DNA of 64,000 nt from QHXW01 sp035280425 (GCA_035280425.1 DATEFW010000025.1:1-64000), one strand, 5' to 3'. Counted from the stretch's first letter, positions 33,047 to 42,394 are shown. Numbers and translations are program-made. The notes: a model not told the origin generated them from the sequence alone.

Positions 33047-33928
33047 ATGCTCAAGGTACGGGCTCGCACCACGCTGCTGTTTGTTGTCGCTGTCGCCCAA
33101 CCATGGCTGCTCGCCCAGGACGAGTCGAATGTGCGCGGCATCACACTTACCGAACGCATCCTCGGCGACGGCGGTTCCGTCGGTCTGATCACCAAGTTTG
33201 ATACGGCTGTCGGTTACAGGTTCAACCGCTATTTTGCCGTTGAGGGCGGATTTCCGGTGTACGCCATAAACCCCTCGAGCACATTCATCACAACCACGGG
33301 CACACACGCGCAGACCGGCATGGGCGATGCCTACGTGGATGTACGTCTGTATCTGTCAAATCCAGCGGTCAACTATTATGGCGTGCTAACGGCCGCCGCC
33401 CCTACAGGGGACCGTGCAAGCGGCCTTTCGACAGGCCGTCCGACGTTTGACTGGAGCAATCTGTTCGACCGCTCGTTCGGGCCTTTGATGCCGTTTGCCG
33501 AATTAGGAATTGGCAATACCATTCTCGATCAGGCATACTTCATCCGGCCGTTCACCTCTCTTGGATTCGTCAGCCATCTGGAGGGCGGCGTCAGCTACAA
33601 GGTCTTTGGCCCGGTCAGCGTCGGCGGGTCGCTCTATGCCATCGAACCTTCAGGCCAGCAGAAAGTGTTCAGCAAGCTGTTTGGAAGTACGCCCGGTCCC
33701 GGTTCCGGCAACGGCCACCCCCACCACGGAGTTTTCGAGAATCCCGGCGAAACCGTGGGAACCGCGGATATCACACGCGACCACGGCGTTTCCGCCTGGG
33801 TGGGGGCCGACCCGTCAAAGTATGTGCAGATCGAGCTCGGCTACAGCCGCAGCATGGATTATTCGCTGGACAGCGTCTTTTTCGGCGTTACATTTAATCT
33901 GGGATCCCTGATACCAATTCATCGTTAA
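33047..33928 (+). CDS. Outer-membrane beta-barrel protein, function unknown
   Basis: This 293-residue protein starts at ATG 33047 with GAGGG 7 nt upstream; a longer frame to 33017 is less likely. A signal peptide (LLFVVAVAQPWLLAQ) precedes amphipathic beta-strands with many aromatic/Gly residues and a C-terminal VFFGVTFNLGSLIPIHR. This resembles small porins or transporters of the conserved acidobacterial type. A His-containing GSGNGHPHHG loop stands near residue 223. The next gene encodes a His-rich secreted protein, which may be a functional partner. Confidence 0.6.
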   Translation: MLKVRARTTLLFVVAVAQPWLLAQDESNVRGITLTERILGDGGSVGLITKFDTAVGYRFNRYFAVEGGFPVYAINPSSTFITTTGTHAQTGMGDAYVDVRLYLSNPAVNYYGVLTAAAPTGDRASGLSTGRPTFDWSNLFDRSFGPLMPFAELGIGNTILDQAYFIRPFTSLGFVSHLEGGVSYKVFGPVSVGGSLYAIEPSGQQKVFSKLFGSTPGPGSGNGHPHHGVFENPGETVGTADITRDHGVSAWVGADPSKYVQIELGYSRSMDYSLDSVFFGVTFNLGSLIPIHR

Positions 33929-33943
33929 TGTGGGAGGATGATC

Positions 33944-34438
33944 ATGCGAAAAATCAACCATCTTGTCATTGCCATTGCCGTCTCCGTTACCGGCGCGTTC
34001 GCGCACCACGCACATCACCCGATGGCCATTCATGAGCACAATTCCGAAATGGCGCACCATCCGGTGGCCGTCAGCGCGCGGCTGGCGAACAACCCGGTGC
34101 TGGCCAGCCAGTTAAGCTCCCGTCTCGTGCCGCTGCTGCCCGCGGGGACCAATATTCAGACTGCCGCAGTCGGTTTCAAGAACCTCGGCCAGTTCGTCGC
34201 CGCCGTGCACGTGGCGCACAATCTGAACATCCCGTTCATCCAATTGGCGGCGAAAATGACAGGGCCGAACGCCGAATCGCTTGGCAAAGCCATCGAGGAT
34301 TTGCGGCCAAACCTCGGCTCATCGGCGGTGAAGCAGGACGTCAAGCTGGCCAAGCATCAGGCCAAGCAGGATTTGGAAGAATCCAGCGAGGCCGCGGATA
34401 GGGATGACCAAGCGGCCACTGTCCCGCAGCAGCACTAA
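33944..34438 (+). CDS. Small exported His-rich protein, function unknown
   Basis: This protein of about 164 residues starts at the second ATG (33944), which has GGGAGG 6 nt upstream; an ATG two codons earlier abuts that site. After the signal peptide comes AFAHHAHHPMAIHEHNSEMAHHP, with 8 His among ~22 residues, a likely Cu/Zn/Ni-binding patch. The middle is helical (NLGQFVAAVHVAHNLNIPF) and the C-terminus is highly charged. No family recognised. It is probably co-transcribed with the barrel gene. Confidence 0.6.
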   Translation: MRKINHLVIAIAVSVTGAFAHHAHHPMAIHEHNSEMAHHPVAVSARLANNPVLASQLSSRLVPLLPAGTNIQTAAVGFKNLGQFVAAVHVAHNLNIPFIQLAAKMTGPNAESLGKAIEDLRPNLGSSAVKQDVKLAKHQAKQDLEESSEAADRDDQAATVPQQH

Positions 34439-34480
34439 ACTGAAAACGCGTTGCGGCGCTGGCGCTGGTAAGCTGGCGTT

Positions 34481-35047
34481 ATGGCCGAGATCACCGAGCG
34501 AGTTCCCTACCGCGCGACGCAGGCTGCCGCCCCTTACGAGGAGATCCTCGAGCTCCCGGTGGTGGTGCTGCTCGACCACGTGCGTAGCCTATATAACGTC
34601 GGCGCATTCTTTCGAACGGCCGACGCAGTTCGCCTGCGCAGGCTGCATCTGTGCGGCATCACCGGCCGGCCGCCCCACTCCGGAATCAGAAAGACGGCGC
34701 TCGGAGCCGAGGAGACTGTCAAGTGGGAAGGCTCTGAGGATCCGATCCCACTGGCTGTCGCGTTACGCAATGCCGGCTACGAAATCGCCGCAGTCGAGAC
34801 CACCGTCAGATCAATAGACTTGTTCGACTGGCAGCCGTCGTTCCCTGTCTGCCTACTATTTGGAAACGAAATCGAGGGAATCCGGCCGGGGCTTTCGGCG
34901 CTCGCCGACACGCATGTGCGGATTCCGATGCTGGGGATAAAACACTCGTTAAACGTGGCGACAGCCGGCGGCGTGGTTTTGTACGAGCTACTGCGAAAAT
35001 ACCGTCGCATGGCCGATGCTGCCGATTTTGCCAAAGGCTTAGGATAG
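34481..35047 (+). CDS. SpoU/TrmH-family RNA 2'-O-methyltransferase
   Basis: This 188-residue SPOUT methyltransferase has the three SpoU motifs: VLLDHVRSLYNVGAFFRTADA, then CLLFGNEIEGI, then VRIPMLGIKHSLNVATAGGVVLYELL. The C-terminal motifs form the knotted SAM site. It methylates ribose 2'-O in tRNA or rRNA; the target position is not predictable. No extra RNA-binding domain is present, so it is a minimal member. About 145 bp of gene-free sequence follow. Confidence 0.9.
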   Translation: MAEITERVPYRATQAAAPYEEILELPVVVLLDHVRSLYNVGAFFRTADAVRLRRLHLCGITGRPPHSGIRKTALGAEETVKWEGSEDPIPLAVALRNAGYEIAAVETTVRSIDLFDWQPSFPVCLLFGNEIEGIRPGLSALADTHVRIPMLGIKHSLNVATAGGVVLYELLRKYRRMADAADFAKGLG

Positions 35048-35192
35048 ATTCAAAAACTCTGGCAAAAAACTCAAGACGGGGAGACAGAGAAAGCACGAAT
35101 ACTCAATGAGATCCACAATGGACAGGAAATTGCTGGCTTAGCAGAGTTCCGCGTCCACCCAACTGAGCTGGGGCTCGCCTCAGCTTTGGCCG

Positions 35193-36557
35193 CTATTCTT
35201 TAGGTCCGATTCCCAACGTCCTCATCTTGCGGTAAAGATTGCTCCGCTCGAGCCCCAACAGTTCCGCCGTGCGGGTCACATTACCGTTGGTCTCTTCGAG
35301 CTTCTTGAGAATGTACTCGCGCTCAACGGCTTCGCGCACCTCCTGCAAACTGCCGAAGCGGTCCGCTGCGCGCTCCGCCGCAGAGCGCCGCGAAGTCTGC
35401 AGCGGGATATGGCGGGCATCGATCCGCACCTGCGGGTTCAGGATCACGATGCGCTCGATGAGATTCCGCAGCTCGCGCACATTGCCGGGCCAGTGATAAT
35501 CACTTAGAAGCTCGTAGGCGGAGGCCGTCAGCTCCTTGGGTTTCCGCCCGTAGGCCTGCGTAAACTCGCGCAGAAAATAATCGGCCAACAGCGGAACGTC
35601 TTCCCGGCGGTCGCGCAGCGGGGGCACGTGAAACGGAATGACGTTCAAGCGATAGAACAGGTCCTCCCTGAAATTGCCGCGCTCAATCTCCTGCTCGAGG
35701 CTCTTGTTGGTGGCGGCCACAACGCGCACATCCACTTGGGTCCACTGCGAGGCGCCGACGGCTTCGAAACGCTGCTCTTCGAGCGCGCGCAGCACCTTGG
35801 CTTGCGTGCGAAGGCTCATGTCGCCGACCTCATCGAGAAAAAGCGTGCCGGAGTCGGCTTTGTGAAACTTACCGACTTTTGTCTCGTGTGCGCCGGTGAA
35901 GCTGCCCTTGATGTGGCCAAATAGTTCGCTCTCGATCAGCTCTTCCGGAATCGCCGCGCAGTTTACTTCCACGAACGCTTCTGCCGCGCGCGGGCTCATG
36001 GAATGGATGGCATGCGCGACCAGTTCTTTGCCTGTGCCGCTTTCGCCGTAAATCAGCACGCGGCCGTTGGTTGCGGCCATCAGCTCCATCTGCTGCCGCA
36101 GGGCCTTCATGGGCACGCTCTCGCCGATGATGCGATATTTCGACTCGGCATCGCCGCGCAGCCGGATATTTTCGAGTTCGAGCCGGCGGTGCGCCAGGGC
36201 GTTCTTCGCCACGACGCTCAGTTTTTGGATCGTGAGCGGCTTCTCGAGGAAATCAAAGGCGCCGAGCTTGGTGGCTTTGACGGCCGTCTCAATATTGCCG
36301 TGGCCTGAAATCATGATCACCACCGGGCGCTCAGCAAACGGAATTTCCTGGATTCGCGCCAGCGTCTCCATTCCATCCATACCCGGCAACCAGACGTCTA
36401 AGAGCACCAGCTCCACCGGCTGGCGGGCCAGGTCGCGCAGGCACTCCTCGCCGCTTTCGACCGCACGCGCCTGATAGCCCTCATCGCCCATAACACCGCA
36501 GAGCGATTGCCGGATGCCCGGCTCGTCATCCACGATCAGAATCTGCGCCGGTTTCAT
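35193..36557 (-). CDS. Sigma-54-dependent response regulator, NtrC/NtrX-like
   Basis: This 454-residue protein has a receiver domain (Asp54 in LVLLDVWLPG), an AAA+ domain with GESGTGKE, and a C-terminal Fis-like helix-turn-helix (NVTRTAELLGLERSNLYRKM). The sigma-54 contact loop reads GSFTGA where most have GAFTGA. It activates sigma-54 promoters after phosphorylation by the adjacent kinase, whose gene overlaps its start by 4 bp. NtrX is the closest type by neighbourhood, but the regulon is unknown. Confidence 0.93.
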   Translation of the reverse strand: MKPAQILIVDDEPGIRQSLCGVMGDEGYQARAVESGEECLRDLARQPVELVLLDVWLPGMDGMETLARIQEIPFAERPVVIMISGHGNIETAVKATKLGAFDFLEKPLTIQKLSVVAKNALAHRRLELENIRLRGDAESKYRIIGESVPMKALRQQMELMAATNGRVLIYGESGTGKELVAHAIHSMSPRAAEAFVEVNCAAIPEELIESELFGHIKGSFTGAHETKVGKFHKADSGTLFLDEVGDMSLRTQAKVLRALEEQRFEAVGASQWTQVDVRVVAATNKSLEQEIERGNFREDLFYRLNVIPFHVPPLRDRREDVPLLADYFLREFTQAYGRKPKELTASAYELLSDYHWPGNVRELRNLIERIVILNPQVRIDARHIPLQTSRRSAAERAADRFGSLQEVREAVEREYILKKLEETNGNVTRTAELLGLERSNLYRKMRTLGIGPKE

Positions 36558-38656
36558 GCGTGCGTAGATTGCGCCGGTGCCTGTTCGCCAAGTTCAGCCG
36601 GCTCCGTGGCAATCGGAATTTCGATTGTGAAGCGCGTGCCGACCGGCAAATTATCTTCCACGCGGATGTGCGCTTTGTGATCCGCGAGGATGTGGTTCAC
36701 GATGGCGAGACCGAGCCCGGTACCCCGCCCTTTCGTTGAGAAGTAGGGCAGGAATAGTTTTTCTTTGTCCTCAGGGCTGACGCCGCAACCGGTATCCGCC
36801 ACGATGAGCTCGACCGTATCGGCGGCGCCGGCGCGCGTCGTCACGCGCACCTGCTTGATCAACGAATCTTGCATGGCCTCGGCAGCGTTGTCTACCAGGT
36901 TGACGACCACGCGCTTGAACTGCTCCCTGTCTACACTCACAGCGGGCAGCCTCGCAGCCAGATCCGCGGAGACCTCGACCGCTTCGAGCCGTCCTTGAAA
37001 CACTGCCAGCGCGCTCTCCACCACTTCGTTCAAATCGCATTTCGCCGGTTGTGCTGCCGGGAAGCGCGCGAACTGCGAGAATTCATTGACCAGGTTCTTG
37101 ACCGATTCCACTTCGTTGACAATGGTGGCGGTGCAGTCTTTGACGATCCCGGCGATTTCGGGCGACAGGCGGGCGCGGTCGATCTGGCGGCTGATGCGCT
37201 CGGCCGAAAGGGCGATCGGCGTGAGCGGGTTCTTGATCTCGTGCGCCACCCGCCGCGCGACTTCATTCCAGGCCGCCGCCTTCTGCGCCCGCAACAGATC
37301 ACTAGTGTCTTCGACCACGATCACGAATCCCGAACGGAGCTTTTCTTCGAGCGCCGAAACGGTAACCGACACATGGCGCGCCTGTGCCTGTGAGCGCAAT
37401 TCCAACTGCCGCGAAGTCATGCCGGTGCGCCGCGCGCGCTTCATCAGATAGCGAATCTCTGCGGTATCCTCGCGCGAGAACAGGTCTTCAAGGCGCGTGG
37501 CGCGCTGGACCAGGTCCTCCGGAAAAATCTGCTTGAGCGCGCGGTTGACGCGCTGGATGCGCCCATCGGCCGAAACAGATATTACACCAGTCGGTATGCT
37601 CTCGAGAATGGCTTCGGTGAATCGCCGGCGCGAGTCAAGCTCACGGCTGTTATTTTCGAGCCCGCGCGTCATTTCGTTGAACCCGCGAACCAGGCTCGCC
37701 AGCTCATCGTTCGCGGGCACTTCAACGCGGTAGCCCAGGTTGCCTGCGCGAACCTCTCTCGAAGCACGGAGGAGCGCGGCAATGGGAACGCTGATCTGCC
37801 GCGCCAGAAACAGAGCCAGCCAGGTGGCCACAAACAACACAAACAGCGCGATCAGGGCCAGCAGCAAGACCGAGGACTTGCGCACATTTTGCCGGCTGCC
37901 GGCGAGCCTCGCGTAAGCAGCGTTATAAGCCTTGATCGCGTCCCGCGTCCGGGCGACGTCCACCGTAATCCTTGGCGAAAGCAGCACACGGCCGAGTGTC
38001 TTCCGGCCCACTTCCACAGGCCGGCTCACGACAATCGAATCTTGCCTTTCGGAGTGCAGCCCTTGCTGGGGGCCGCAATAATCCAGAACCACGCCGTCAC
38101 TCGCCTCGATGGCCGCCGCCAAAATGTCTTCGGTCCGGCAGAAGTTTTCCAATACTCTGGGCGCGTTCTTCCCTGGAGTCAGCAGCGCCTGGGTCTGAGG
38201 ACGCGAGGCCAATAGCTCCGCCTGCGCTCCGGCTCGCTCGCGCACTTCATCCTCGAGTGTTTTAGCGATGCGGACAAAATTCAGGCGTTCGCCTTCGGCG
38301 GGCTTGCTGAACCATTTATCCAGGTTGCGGTTGAGTACGTGCACGCTGAACAGCACCATGAAGAACACGGGCATGAAGCTCAGCGCCAGAGCCCCAATCA
38401 CCAGCTTGGTCTTGATGCGCGAGCCCTCCCGGTTGCTGCGCCGCTCGACATACAGCTTGACGCCGATACGGAACAGCATGAATCCGAGCGTCACCATCAG
38501 CAGAAAAATGAGGGTGGAAACGGCCCAAAAAATGAAGGTTTGCTCAGGGTCGCTCGGCCCGTAGCCGCCGAAATCGAAGGAGCCCTGCCAGATCACCAGG
38601 GTCGCCGAGATCATCAGCACGACCAGCGCCGAGCCGTAAAGGAGGCGGTTCTTCAT
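36554..38656 (-). CDS. NtrY-like sensor histidine kinase
   Basis: This 700-residue membrane kinase has N-terminal helices (about 5-30, 40-65, 85-110), a periplasmic stretch, and another helix near 265-285. HAMP (VRAGNLGYRVEVPANDELASLVRGFNEM) and PAS segments follow. The HisKA domain carries the phosphoacceptor His in RRVAHEIKNPLTPIALSAERI (about 472). ATP-binding motifs are VNLVDNAAEAM, ADTGCGVSPEDKEKLF and GTGLGLAIVNHI. The pair transmits an envelope or redox/nitrogen-type signal to sigma-54 promoters. The signal cannot be read. Confidence 0.93.
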   Translation of the reverse strand: MKNRLLYGSALVVLMISATLVIWQGSFDFGGYGPSDPEQTFIFWAVSTLIFLLMVTLGFMLFRIGVKLYVERRSNREGSRIKTKLVIGALALSFMPVFFMVLFSVHVLNRNLDKWFSKPAEGERLNFVRIAKTLEDEVRERAGAQAELLASRPQTQALLTPGKNAPRVLENFCRTEDILAAAIEASDGVVLDYCGPQQGLHSERQDSIVVSRPVEVGRKTLGRVLLSPRITVDVARTRDAIKAYNAAYARLAGSRQNVRKSSVLLLALIALFVLFVATWLALFLARQISVPIAALLRASREVRAGNLGYRVEVPANDELASLVRGFNEMTRGLENNSRELDSRRRFTEAILESIPTGVISVSADGRIQRVNRALKQIFPEDLVQRATRLEDLFSREDTAEIRYLMKRARRTGMTSRQLELRSQAQARHVSVTVSALEEKLRSGFVIVVEDTSDLLRAQKAAAWNEVARRVAHEIKNPLTPIALSAERISRQIDRARLSPEIAGIVKDCTATIVNEVESVKNLVNEFSQFARFPAAQPAKCDLNEVVESALAVFQGRLEAVEVSADLAARLPAVSVDREQFKRVVVNLVDNAAEAMQDSLIKQVRVTTRAGAADTVELIVADTGCGVSPEDKEKLFLPYFSTKGRGTGLGLAIVNHILADHKAHIRVEDNLPVGTRFTIEIPIATEPAELGEQAPAQSTHA

Positions 38657-38717
38657 GGTGTGGCGGTCTTCCCTCGATTATACAGGGAGGGCGCGGAGTT
38701 AAGTCTCGAGGTTGCAT

Positions 38718-38765
38718 GGAAATGCGACGCCATTTCCGCCGGCTATGCTATTATGTATACATAAT
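38718..38765 (+). promoter_or_regulatory. Two palindromes ahead of toxin-antitoxin module 3
   Basis: GGAAATG (38718-38724) and CATTTCC (38731-38737) flank 6 bp. A perfect 16-bp palindrome ATTATGTATACATAAT follows (38750-38765), ending one base before the antitoxin ATG. A TATTAT box (38749-38754) lies in the second. They are probable autoregulatory operators. Confidence 0.65.
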
Positions 38766-38766
38766 T

Positions 38767-39006
38767 ATGCAACGCACCACCATCATTTTGCCTGCGCGGC
38801 TGAAAGAACTTGCCAGCTTGCGTGCGCGATCGGCAGGCATGTCTTTTGGAGAGTTCGTCCGGCGAGCCCTCGAGCGGGCCGTACGAGATGACGGTGCCCG
38901 CCGAAGCAGGCGTGATCCTTTCTTTGCAGACCGCGCAGTTTTCAGCGGCGATGTTCCGCGGAATCTTTCTAGCCGGCATGATGATTATCTCTATGGAGAA
39001 GAATGA
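38767..39006 (+). CDS. vapB: Antitoxin, ribbon-helix-helix type (module 3)
   Basis: This 79-residue protein begins MQRTTIILPARLKELASLRARSAGMSFGEFVRRALERAV, a ribbon-helix-helix DNA-binding fold. A short, more acidic tail (HDDYLYGEE) should cover the toxin site. I chose ATG 38767, directly after a 16-bp palindrome. No Shine-Dalgarno is visible, and the predicted leader is at most a few nucleotides. The toxin gene starts at the base after its stop. Confidence 0.85.
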   Translation: MQRTTIILPARLKELASLRARSAGMSFGEFVRRALERAVRDDGARRSRRDPFFADRAVFSGDVPRNLSSRHDDYLYGEE

Positions 39007-39420
39007 TTGGTTTTCATTGATACCGGAGCATTCCTGGCTCGATATTTGAAGCAGGATGCCTTTCATGTCACGGCCGTGGCCACGTGGAAAAAAATAACCG
39101 GTGCGCCGCTTTTTACGACCAATCATGTCTTGAGCGAGACCCTCACATTACTCGGACGCCGGGCCGGTTGCGGCTTTGCAGCGGATCGCGGCGCCAATAT
39201 CTACGCCTCGCAGGCAATTGAGATTCTTCGCAGCTCTAACGAGGATGAGATTGCCGCTATTCAGCTGCTCAGAAAATTTGCCGACCAGAACGTCAGCTTC
39301 ACAGATTGCATTTCATTCGTTTTGATGAAGCGCTTCCATATTCCGGCGGCTTTTACATTCGATCGACACTTCCTGCGAGCGGGCTTCAAGATGATCGGTA
39401 TTGACGGAGACCAGGCGTAA
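39007..39420 (+). CDS. vapC: PIN-domain toxin VapC (module 3)
   Basis: This 137-residue PIN RNase has Asp5 in VFIDTG, Glu44 in VLSETLTLL, Asp100 in FTDCIS and Asp119 in FTFDRHF. It starts at TTG 39007 immediately after the antitoxin stop, with GGAGA upstream in the antitoxin coding end. Its sequence is distinct from the other two PIN toxins in the window, so the three modules were acquired separately or are old paralogues. Confidence 0.87.
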   Translation: MVFIDTGAFLARYLKQDAFHVTAVATWKKITGAPLFTTNHVLSETLTLLGRRAGCGFAADRGANIYASQAIEILRSSNEDEIAAIQLLRKFADQNVSFTDCISFVLMKRFHIPAAFTFDRHFLRAGFKMIGIDGDQA

Positions 39421-39425
39421 GGTCG

Positions 39426-40727
39426 TTACGCCTTGATGTCGTCGCGGCTGAAGTCCCACTCGGTCATTCGGTGCTCTCGGGCTGACCGATTGACCAGGTG
39501 AGCGCAGGCGGCGGCATGATGGCCGGCCTCGGCATTTTCCCAATAAGGCGTTCGCGTCCGGATGCTCTCGAGGAAATGGCCCATGTGCAGCACGGTAGCG
39601 TCCGGCCCGTCGTCCTTGTACTGCTGCGGTTCGGGTTTCTTATAATTCTTAGCCGGCTCGACCTCGGTGGCTATGATCTTGGGATCGCGATAATACGCAT
39701 CCTCCATCGCTTTTGGCCAGCTTTCCACGATCCAGCGCGTATCTTCGACCGGTTTTTCGGCGTAGAAGGTCACCCCATCGCCGATCGTAATGGTTCCTTC
39801 GGTACCCAGAATCTGGAAACCGGCTTCGGAGGAAAACTGGTTGTTGAAGCTCGAACCGAGCGTGACGGTGAAGCCTTCGGGGTACTCGAGAATCGCATTC
39901 AACGTGTCAGGAACATCACGCGATTCCTTCCACCGGTACAGCTCGCCCATGGCCATGACACGCGCCGGCATCTTGGCATCCATCAGAAAGTGGATCGTGG
40001 TGCACAGGTGGACAAACAAGTCGGTAGCGATGCCGCCCGAGTAATCCGCATAGCACCGCCAGCGGAAAAAGCGCTCAAGGCTGAAGGGCCGCTTGGGCGC
40101 CGGCCCGAGAAACATCTCCCAGTCGACGGTCTTGGGCGAGGCATCGGGTGGAATCGGATAAATCCACGCTCCTTCGGCGGTGTTGCGATTGTAGGTTGCG
40201 CGAATCATGGTGATCTGGCCGAGCTTGCCGGAGCGAATCAGCTCTTTCGCGGTCTGTTCGGTCTTGGAGCTGACGCCCTGGCTACCAACCTGCAAAATTC
40301 GGCCTGTCTTGCGTACCGCCTCGATGATTTCCACGCCTTCCGAAGCACGATAAGTCAGCGGCTTTTCCGAATAGACGTCCTTGCCCGCACGTAGGGCTTC
40401 GAGAATGATCTGCTTGTGCCAGTGATCGGGCGTCGCAACTACCACAGCATCGATTGATTTATCGGCCAGCAGGTCGTGATGCGTGCGATAGGGCTTGGCA
40501 CGGCCGCCGGTGCGGTCAATCGCGCGTTCGACTCGGCCTTTGTAAGCATCTACTACGCCTACGATCTCGGTTCCGGAATTGGCCTTTACGGCCTCGATTA
40601 ACTCCTGGGCACGGGCGCCCGTGCCGATATGCCCGATGGTGACGCGATCGCTTGGAGCAGCCTTTGCGAGCTGGCCGGCGGCCAGAGCCGCGCCGGCCTG
40701 AAGGAAATTACGGCGATTGACAGTCAT
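39426..40727 (-). CDS. Gfo/Idh/MocA-family oxidoreductase, Tat-exported
   Basis: This 433-residue protein has a twin-arginine signal (NRRNFLQAGAALAAGQLAKA). An NAD(P)-binding Rossmann domain (IGHIGTGARAQELIE) follows, with the diagnostic EKP motif in VYSEKPLTY, and a C-terminal dehydrogenase domain. The cofactor is probably bound before export, as in glucose-fructose oxidoreductase-like enzymes. The substrate is likely a sugar or inositol derivative. It ends 5 bp after the convergent toxin gene. Confidence 0.88.
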   Translation of the reverse strand: MTVNRRNFLQAGAALAAGQLAKAAPSDRVTIGHIGTGARAQELIEAVKANSGTEIVGVVDAYKGRVERAIDRTGGRAKPYRTHHDLLADKSIDAVVVATPDHWHKQIILEALRAGKDVYSEKPLTYRASEGVEIIEAVRKTGRILQVGSQGVSSKTEQTAKELIRSGKLGQITMIRATYNRNTAEGAWIYPIPPDASPKTVDWEMFLGPAPKRPFSLERFFRWRCYADYSGGIATDLFVHLCTTIHFLMDAKMPARVMAMGELYRWKESRDVPDTLNAILEYPEGFTVTLGSSFNNQFSSEAGFQILGTEGTITIGDGVTFYAEKPVEDTRWIVESWPKAMEDAYYRDPKIIATEVEPAKNYKKPEPQQYKDDGPDATVLHMGHFLESIRTRTPYWENAEAGHHAAACAHLVNRSAREHRMTEWDFSRDDIKA

Positions 40728-40782
40728 AGTGAATTCCTGTGCGGCCTGGCACGTTCGCGTTTTCTCAGCCGCTCAACGAAAA

Positions 40783-42171
40783 TTATACGATTTTCGGCTG
40801 GCACTTATGAAATTCAGTCGCGTCTTCGAGAGCCGCTGCGACCTGCAAGACCAGCGCTTCATCGAACGGCCGGCCGATAATTTGCAACCCGAGCGGAAGC
40901 CCGCGGCGGTCAGGCCCGCAAGGCATGGATAGCGCCGGCAGACCGAGCACATTGATCCCGCGAACCAGGCGTGTGGCCGCCAACCGAACGTCTTCGGTGA
41001 AATCACCCAGGCTCGCGGTCTTTTCTCCGATACGCGGGGCCGACATGGGCGTGGTCGGGGCAAACAGGCAGTCGACGCGAGACCATAGTTGCGCGAATTC
41101 CCGCTGCATCTTGCGGCGCAATCGCTGCGCGTTGACATAATCGGTTGCGGCGAGCAGACGGCCCTGATCGAGCAGTGCCAGCACATCGGAGCCGAACTGG
41201 TCGCGATTGTCGATGTACTTCTCCATCAAAGCCGACGCTTCGGCCAGCAGAATCACGCGGCCTACCGCATTCAGCGACTCGATATCCGGAACGCGAACAG
41301 GAAAAATACGCGCGCCGAGCGATTCGGCAGTCTCCGCCATGCGCCGTACCGCCTGGTCCGCATCAGGATCGAGCCGTTCGAGAAAAAAGTTTTGCGGCAA
41401 CCCGATACGCACGCCACGGATCGAACAGCCTTGTTCCGGCAAATAGTCGCCAACCGGCTCTTTGGATGACGTCTCGTCGCGTGGATCGTGCCCGGCAATC
41501 GCGGAAAGTGTCACCGCGGCGTCCCGCACGGAACGCGTCAGCGGACCTGCGTGATCGAGCGAAAAATCGAGCGGCATGATGCCGAAGCGGCTCACCCGCC
41601 CGGATGTAGGCTTCAGGCCGACCGTGCCGCAGAACGATGCCGGGATGCGAATCGAGCCGCCGGTGTCCGTGCCCATCGCCATAAACACCATGTCCGCCGC
41701 GACCGCCGAGCCCGAACCGCCGCTCGAGCCGCCGGGTATGCGCTCCGTGTCCCACGGATTGCGAACCGTTCCGAAGTGGGGATTATTGGAAGTGATGCCG
41801 TATGCCAGCTCGTGCATGCCGGTCTTGCCGACCATCACCGCGCCCGTCGCAGACAGCTTTTCCACCACCGCTGCATCATAAGCGGAGATATGGTGCATGA
41901 AGATCACCGAGCCGCACGTGGTGCGGACGCCGCGCGTCTCGAAAACATCCTTTACAGCGACGGGAATGCCGTGCAGGGGGCCACGGTCCTTTCCTCCAGC
42001 CAGCTCTTCGTCAGCGGCTTTCGCCTGCGCGCGGGCGCTCGATTCCATGGAGGTCAGAATCGCATTCAGCTTCGGGTTGAGCTGCTGAATCCGGCGGAAT
42101 GCCGCCTCGGTCAGCTCCGCTGAAGAGACCGTGCGTTTGCGCAGCGCCTGCGCAGCTTCGAGAATGGTCAC
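40783..42171 (-). CDS. Amidase signature family enzyme (GatA/AtzE-like)
   Basis: This 462-residue amidase has the Ser-cisSer-Lys triad: Lys in IPVAVKDVFET, and GGSSGGSGSAVAA and GTDTGGSIRIPASFCG with both Ser. It starts at GTG 42171, overlapping the stop of the small-subunit gene as GTGA. The pairing could be a glutaminyl/asparaginyl-tRNA amidotransferase A subunit or a catabolic amidase with its small partner. No gatB is nearby, and the signature does not discriminate, so I leave the substrate open. Confidence 0.87.
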   Translation of the reverse strand: MTILEAAQALRKRTVSSAELTEAAFRRIQQLNPKLNAILTSMESSARAQAKAADEELAGGKDRGPLHGIPVAVKDVFETRGVRTTCGSVIFMHHISAYDAAVVEKLSATGAVMVGKTGMHELAYGITSNNPHFGTVRNPWDTERIPGGSSGGSGSAVAADMVFMAMGTDTGGSIRIPASFCGTVGLKPTSGRVSRFGIMPLDFSLDHAGPLTRSVRDAAVTLSAIAGHDPRDETSSKEPVGDYLPEQGCSIRGVRIGLPQNFFLERLDPDADQAVRRMAETAESLGARIFPVRVPDIESLNAVGRVILLAEASALMEKYIDNRDQFGSDVLALLDQGRLLAATDYVNAQRLRRKMQREFAQLWSRVDCLFAPTTPMSAPRIGEKTASLGDFTEDVRLAATRLVRGINVLGLPALSMPCGPDRRGLPLGLQIIGRPFDEALVLQVAAALEDATEFHKCQPKIV

Positions 42172-42347
42172 TCGGCACTCTCCGGCTGAATGCTGAACGT
42201 GACGGCAGGTTCCACGTCATCGGAAATCGTTCTGGTCAAGGGGCGAAAAGTCGATTCCAGCGCGTCAAGAGCCGGCGCGATGCGGTCGAGATCCGTTTCA
42301 GGGATGCGGAGATCGGCGGCCTCCGCAATCTTTTTCCAGTTCTTCAT
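42168..42347 (-). CDS. Small GatC/AtzG-like amidase partner subunit
   Basis: This 59-residue protein reads MKNWKKIAEAADLRIPETDL, then a helix and ISDDVEPAVTFSI. The DDVEPAVTF end resembles the small GatC/AtzG-type proteins that wrap around amidase subunits and stabilise them. It is directly coupled (GTGA) to the amidase gene, supporting this role. It is too short for most annotation pipelines. Confidence 0.7.
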   Translation of the reverse strand: MKNWKKIAEAADLRIPETDLDRIAPALDALESTFRPLTRTISDDVEPAVTFSIQPESAE

Positions 42348-42394
42348 GGGAAGTGTTCTATTGTACTTGAGGCGTGTTCACTGGCGGAAAGCCA

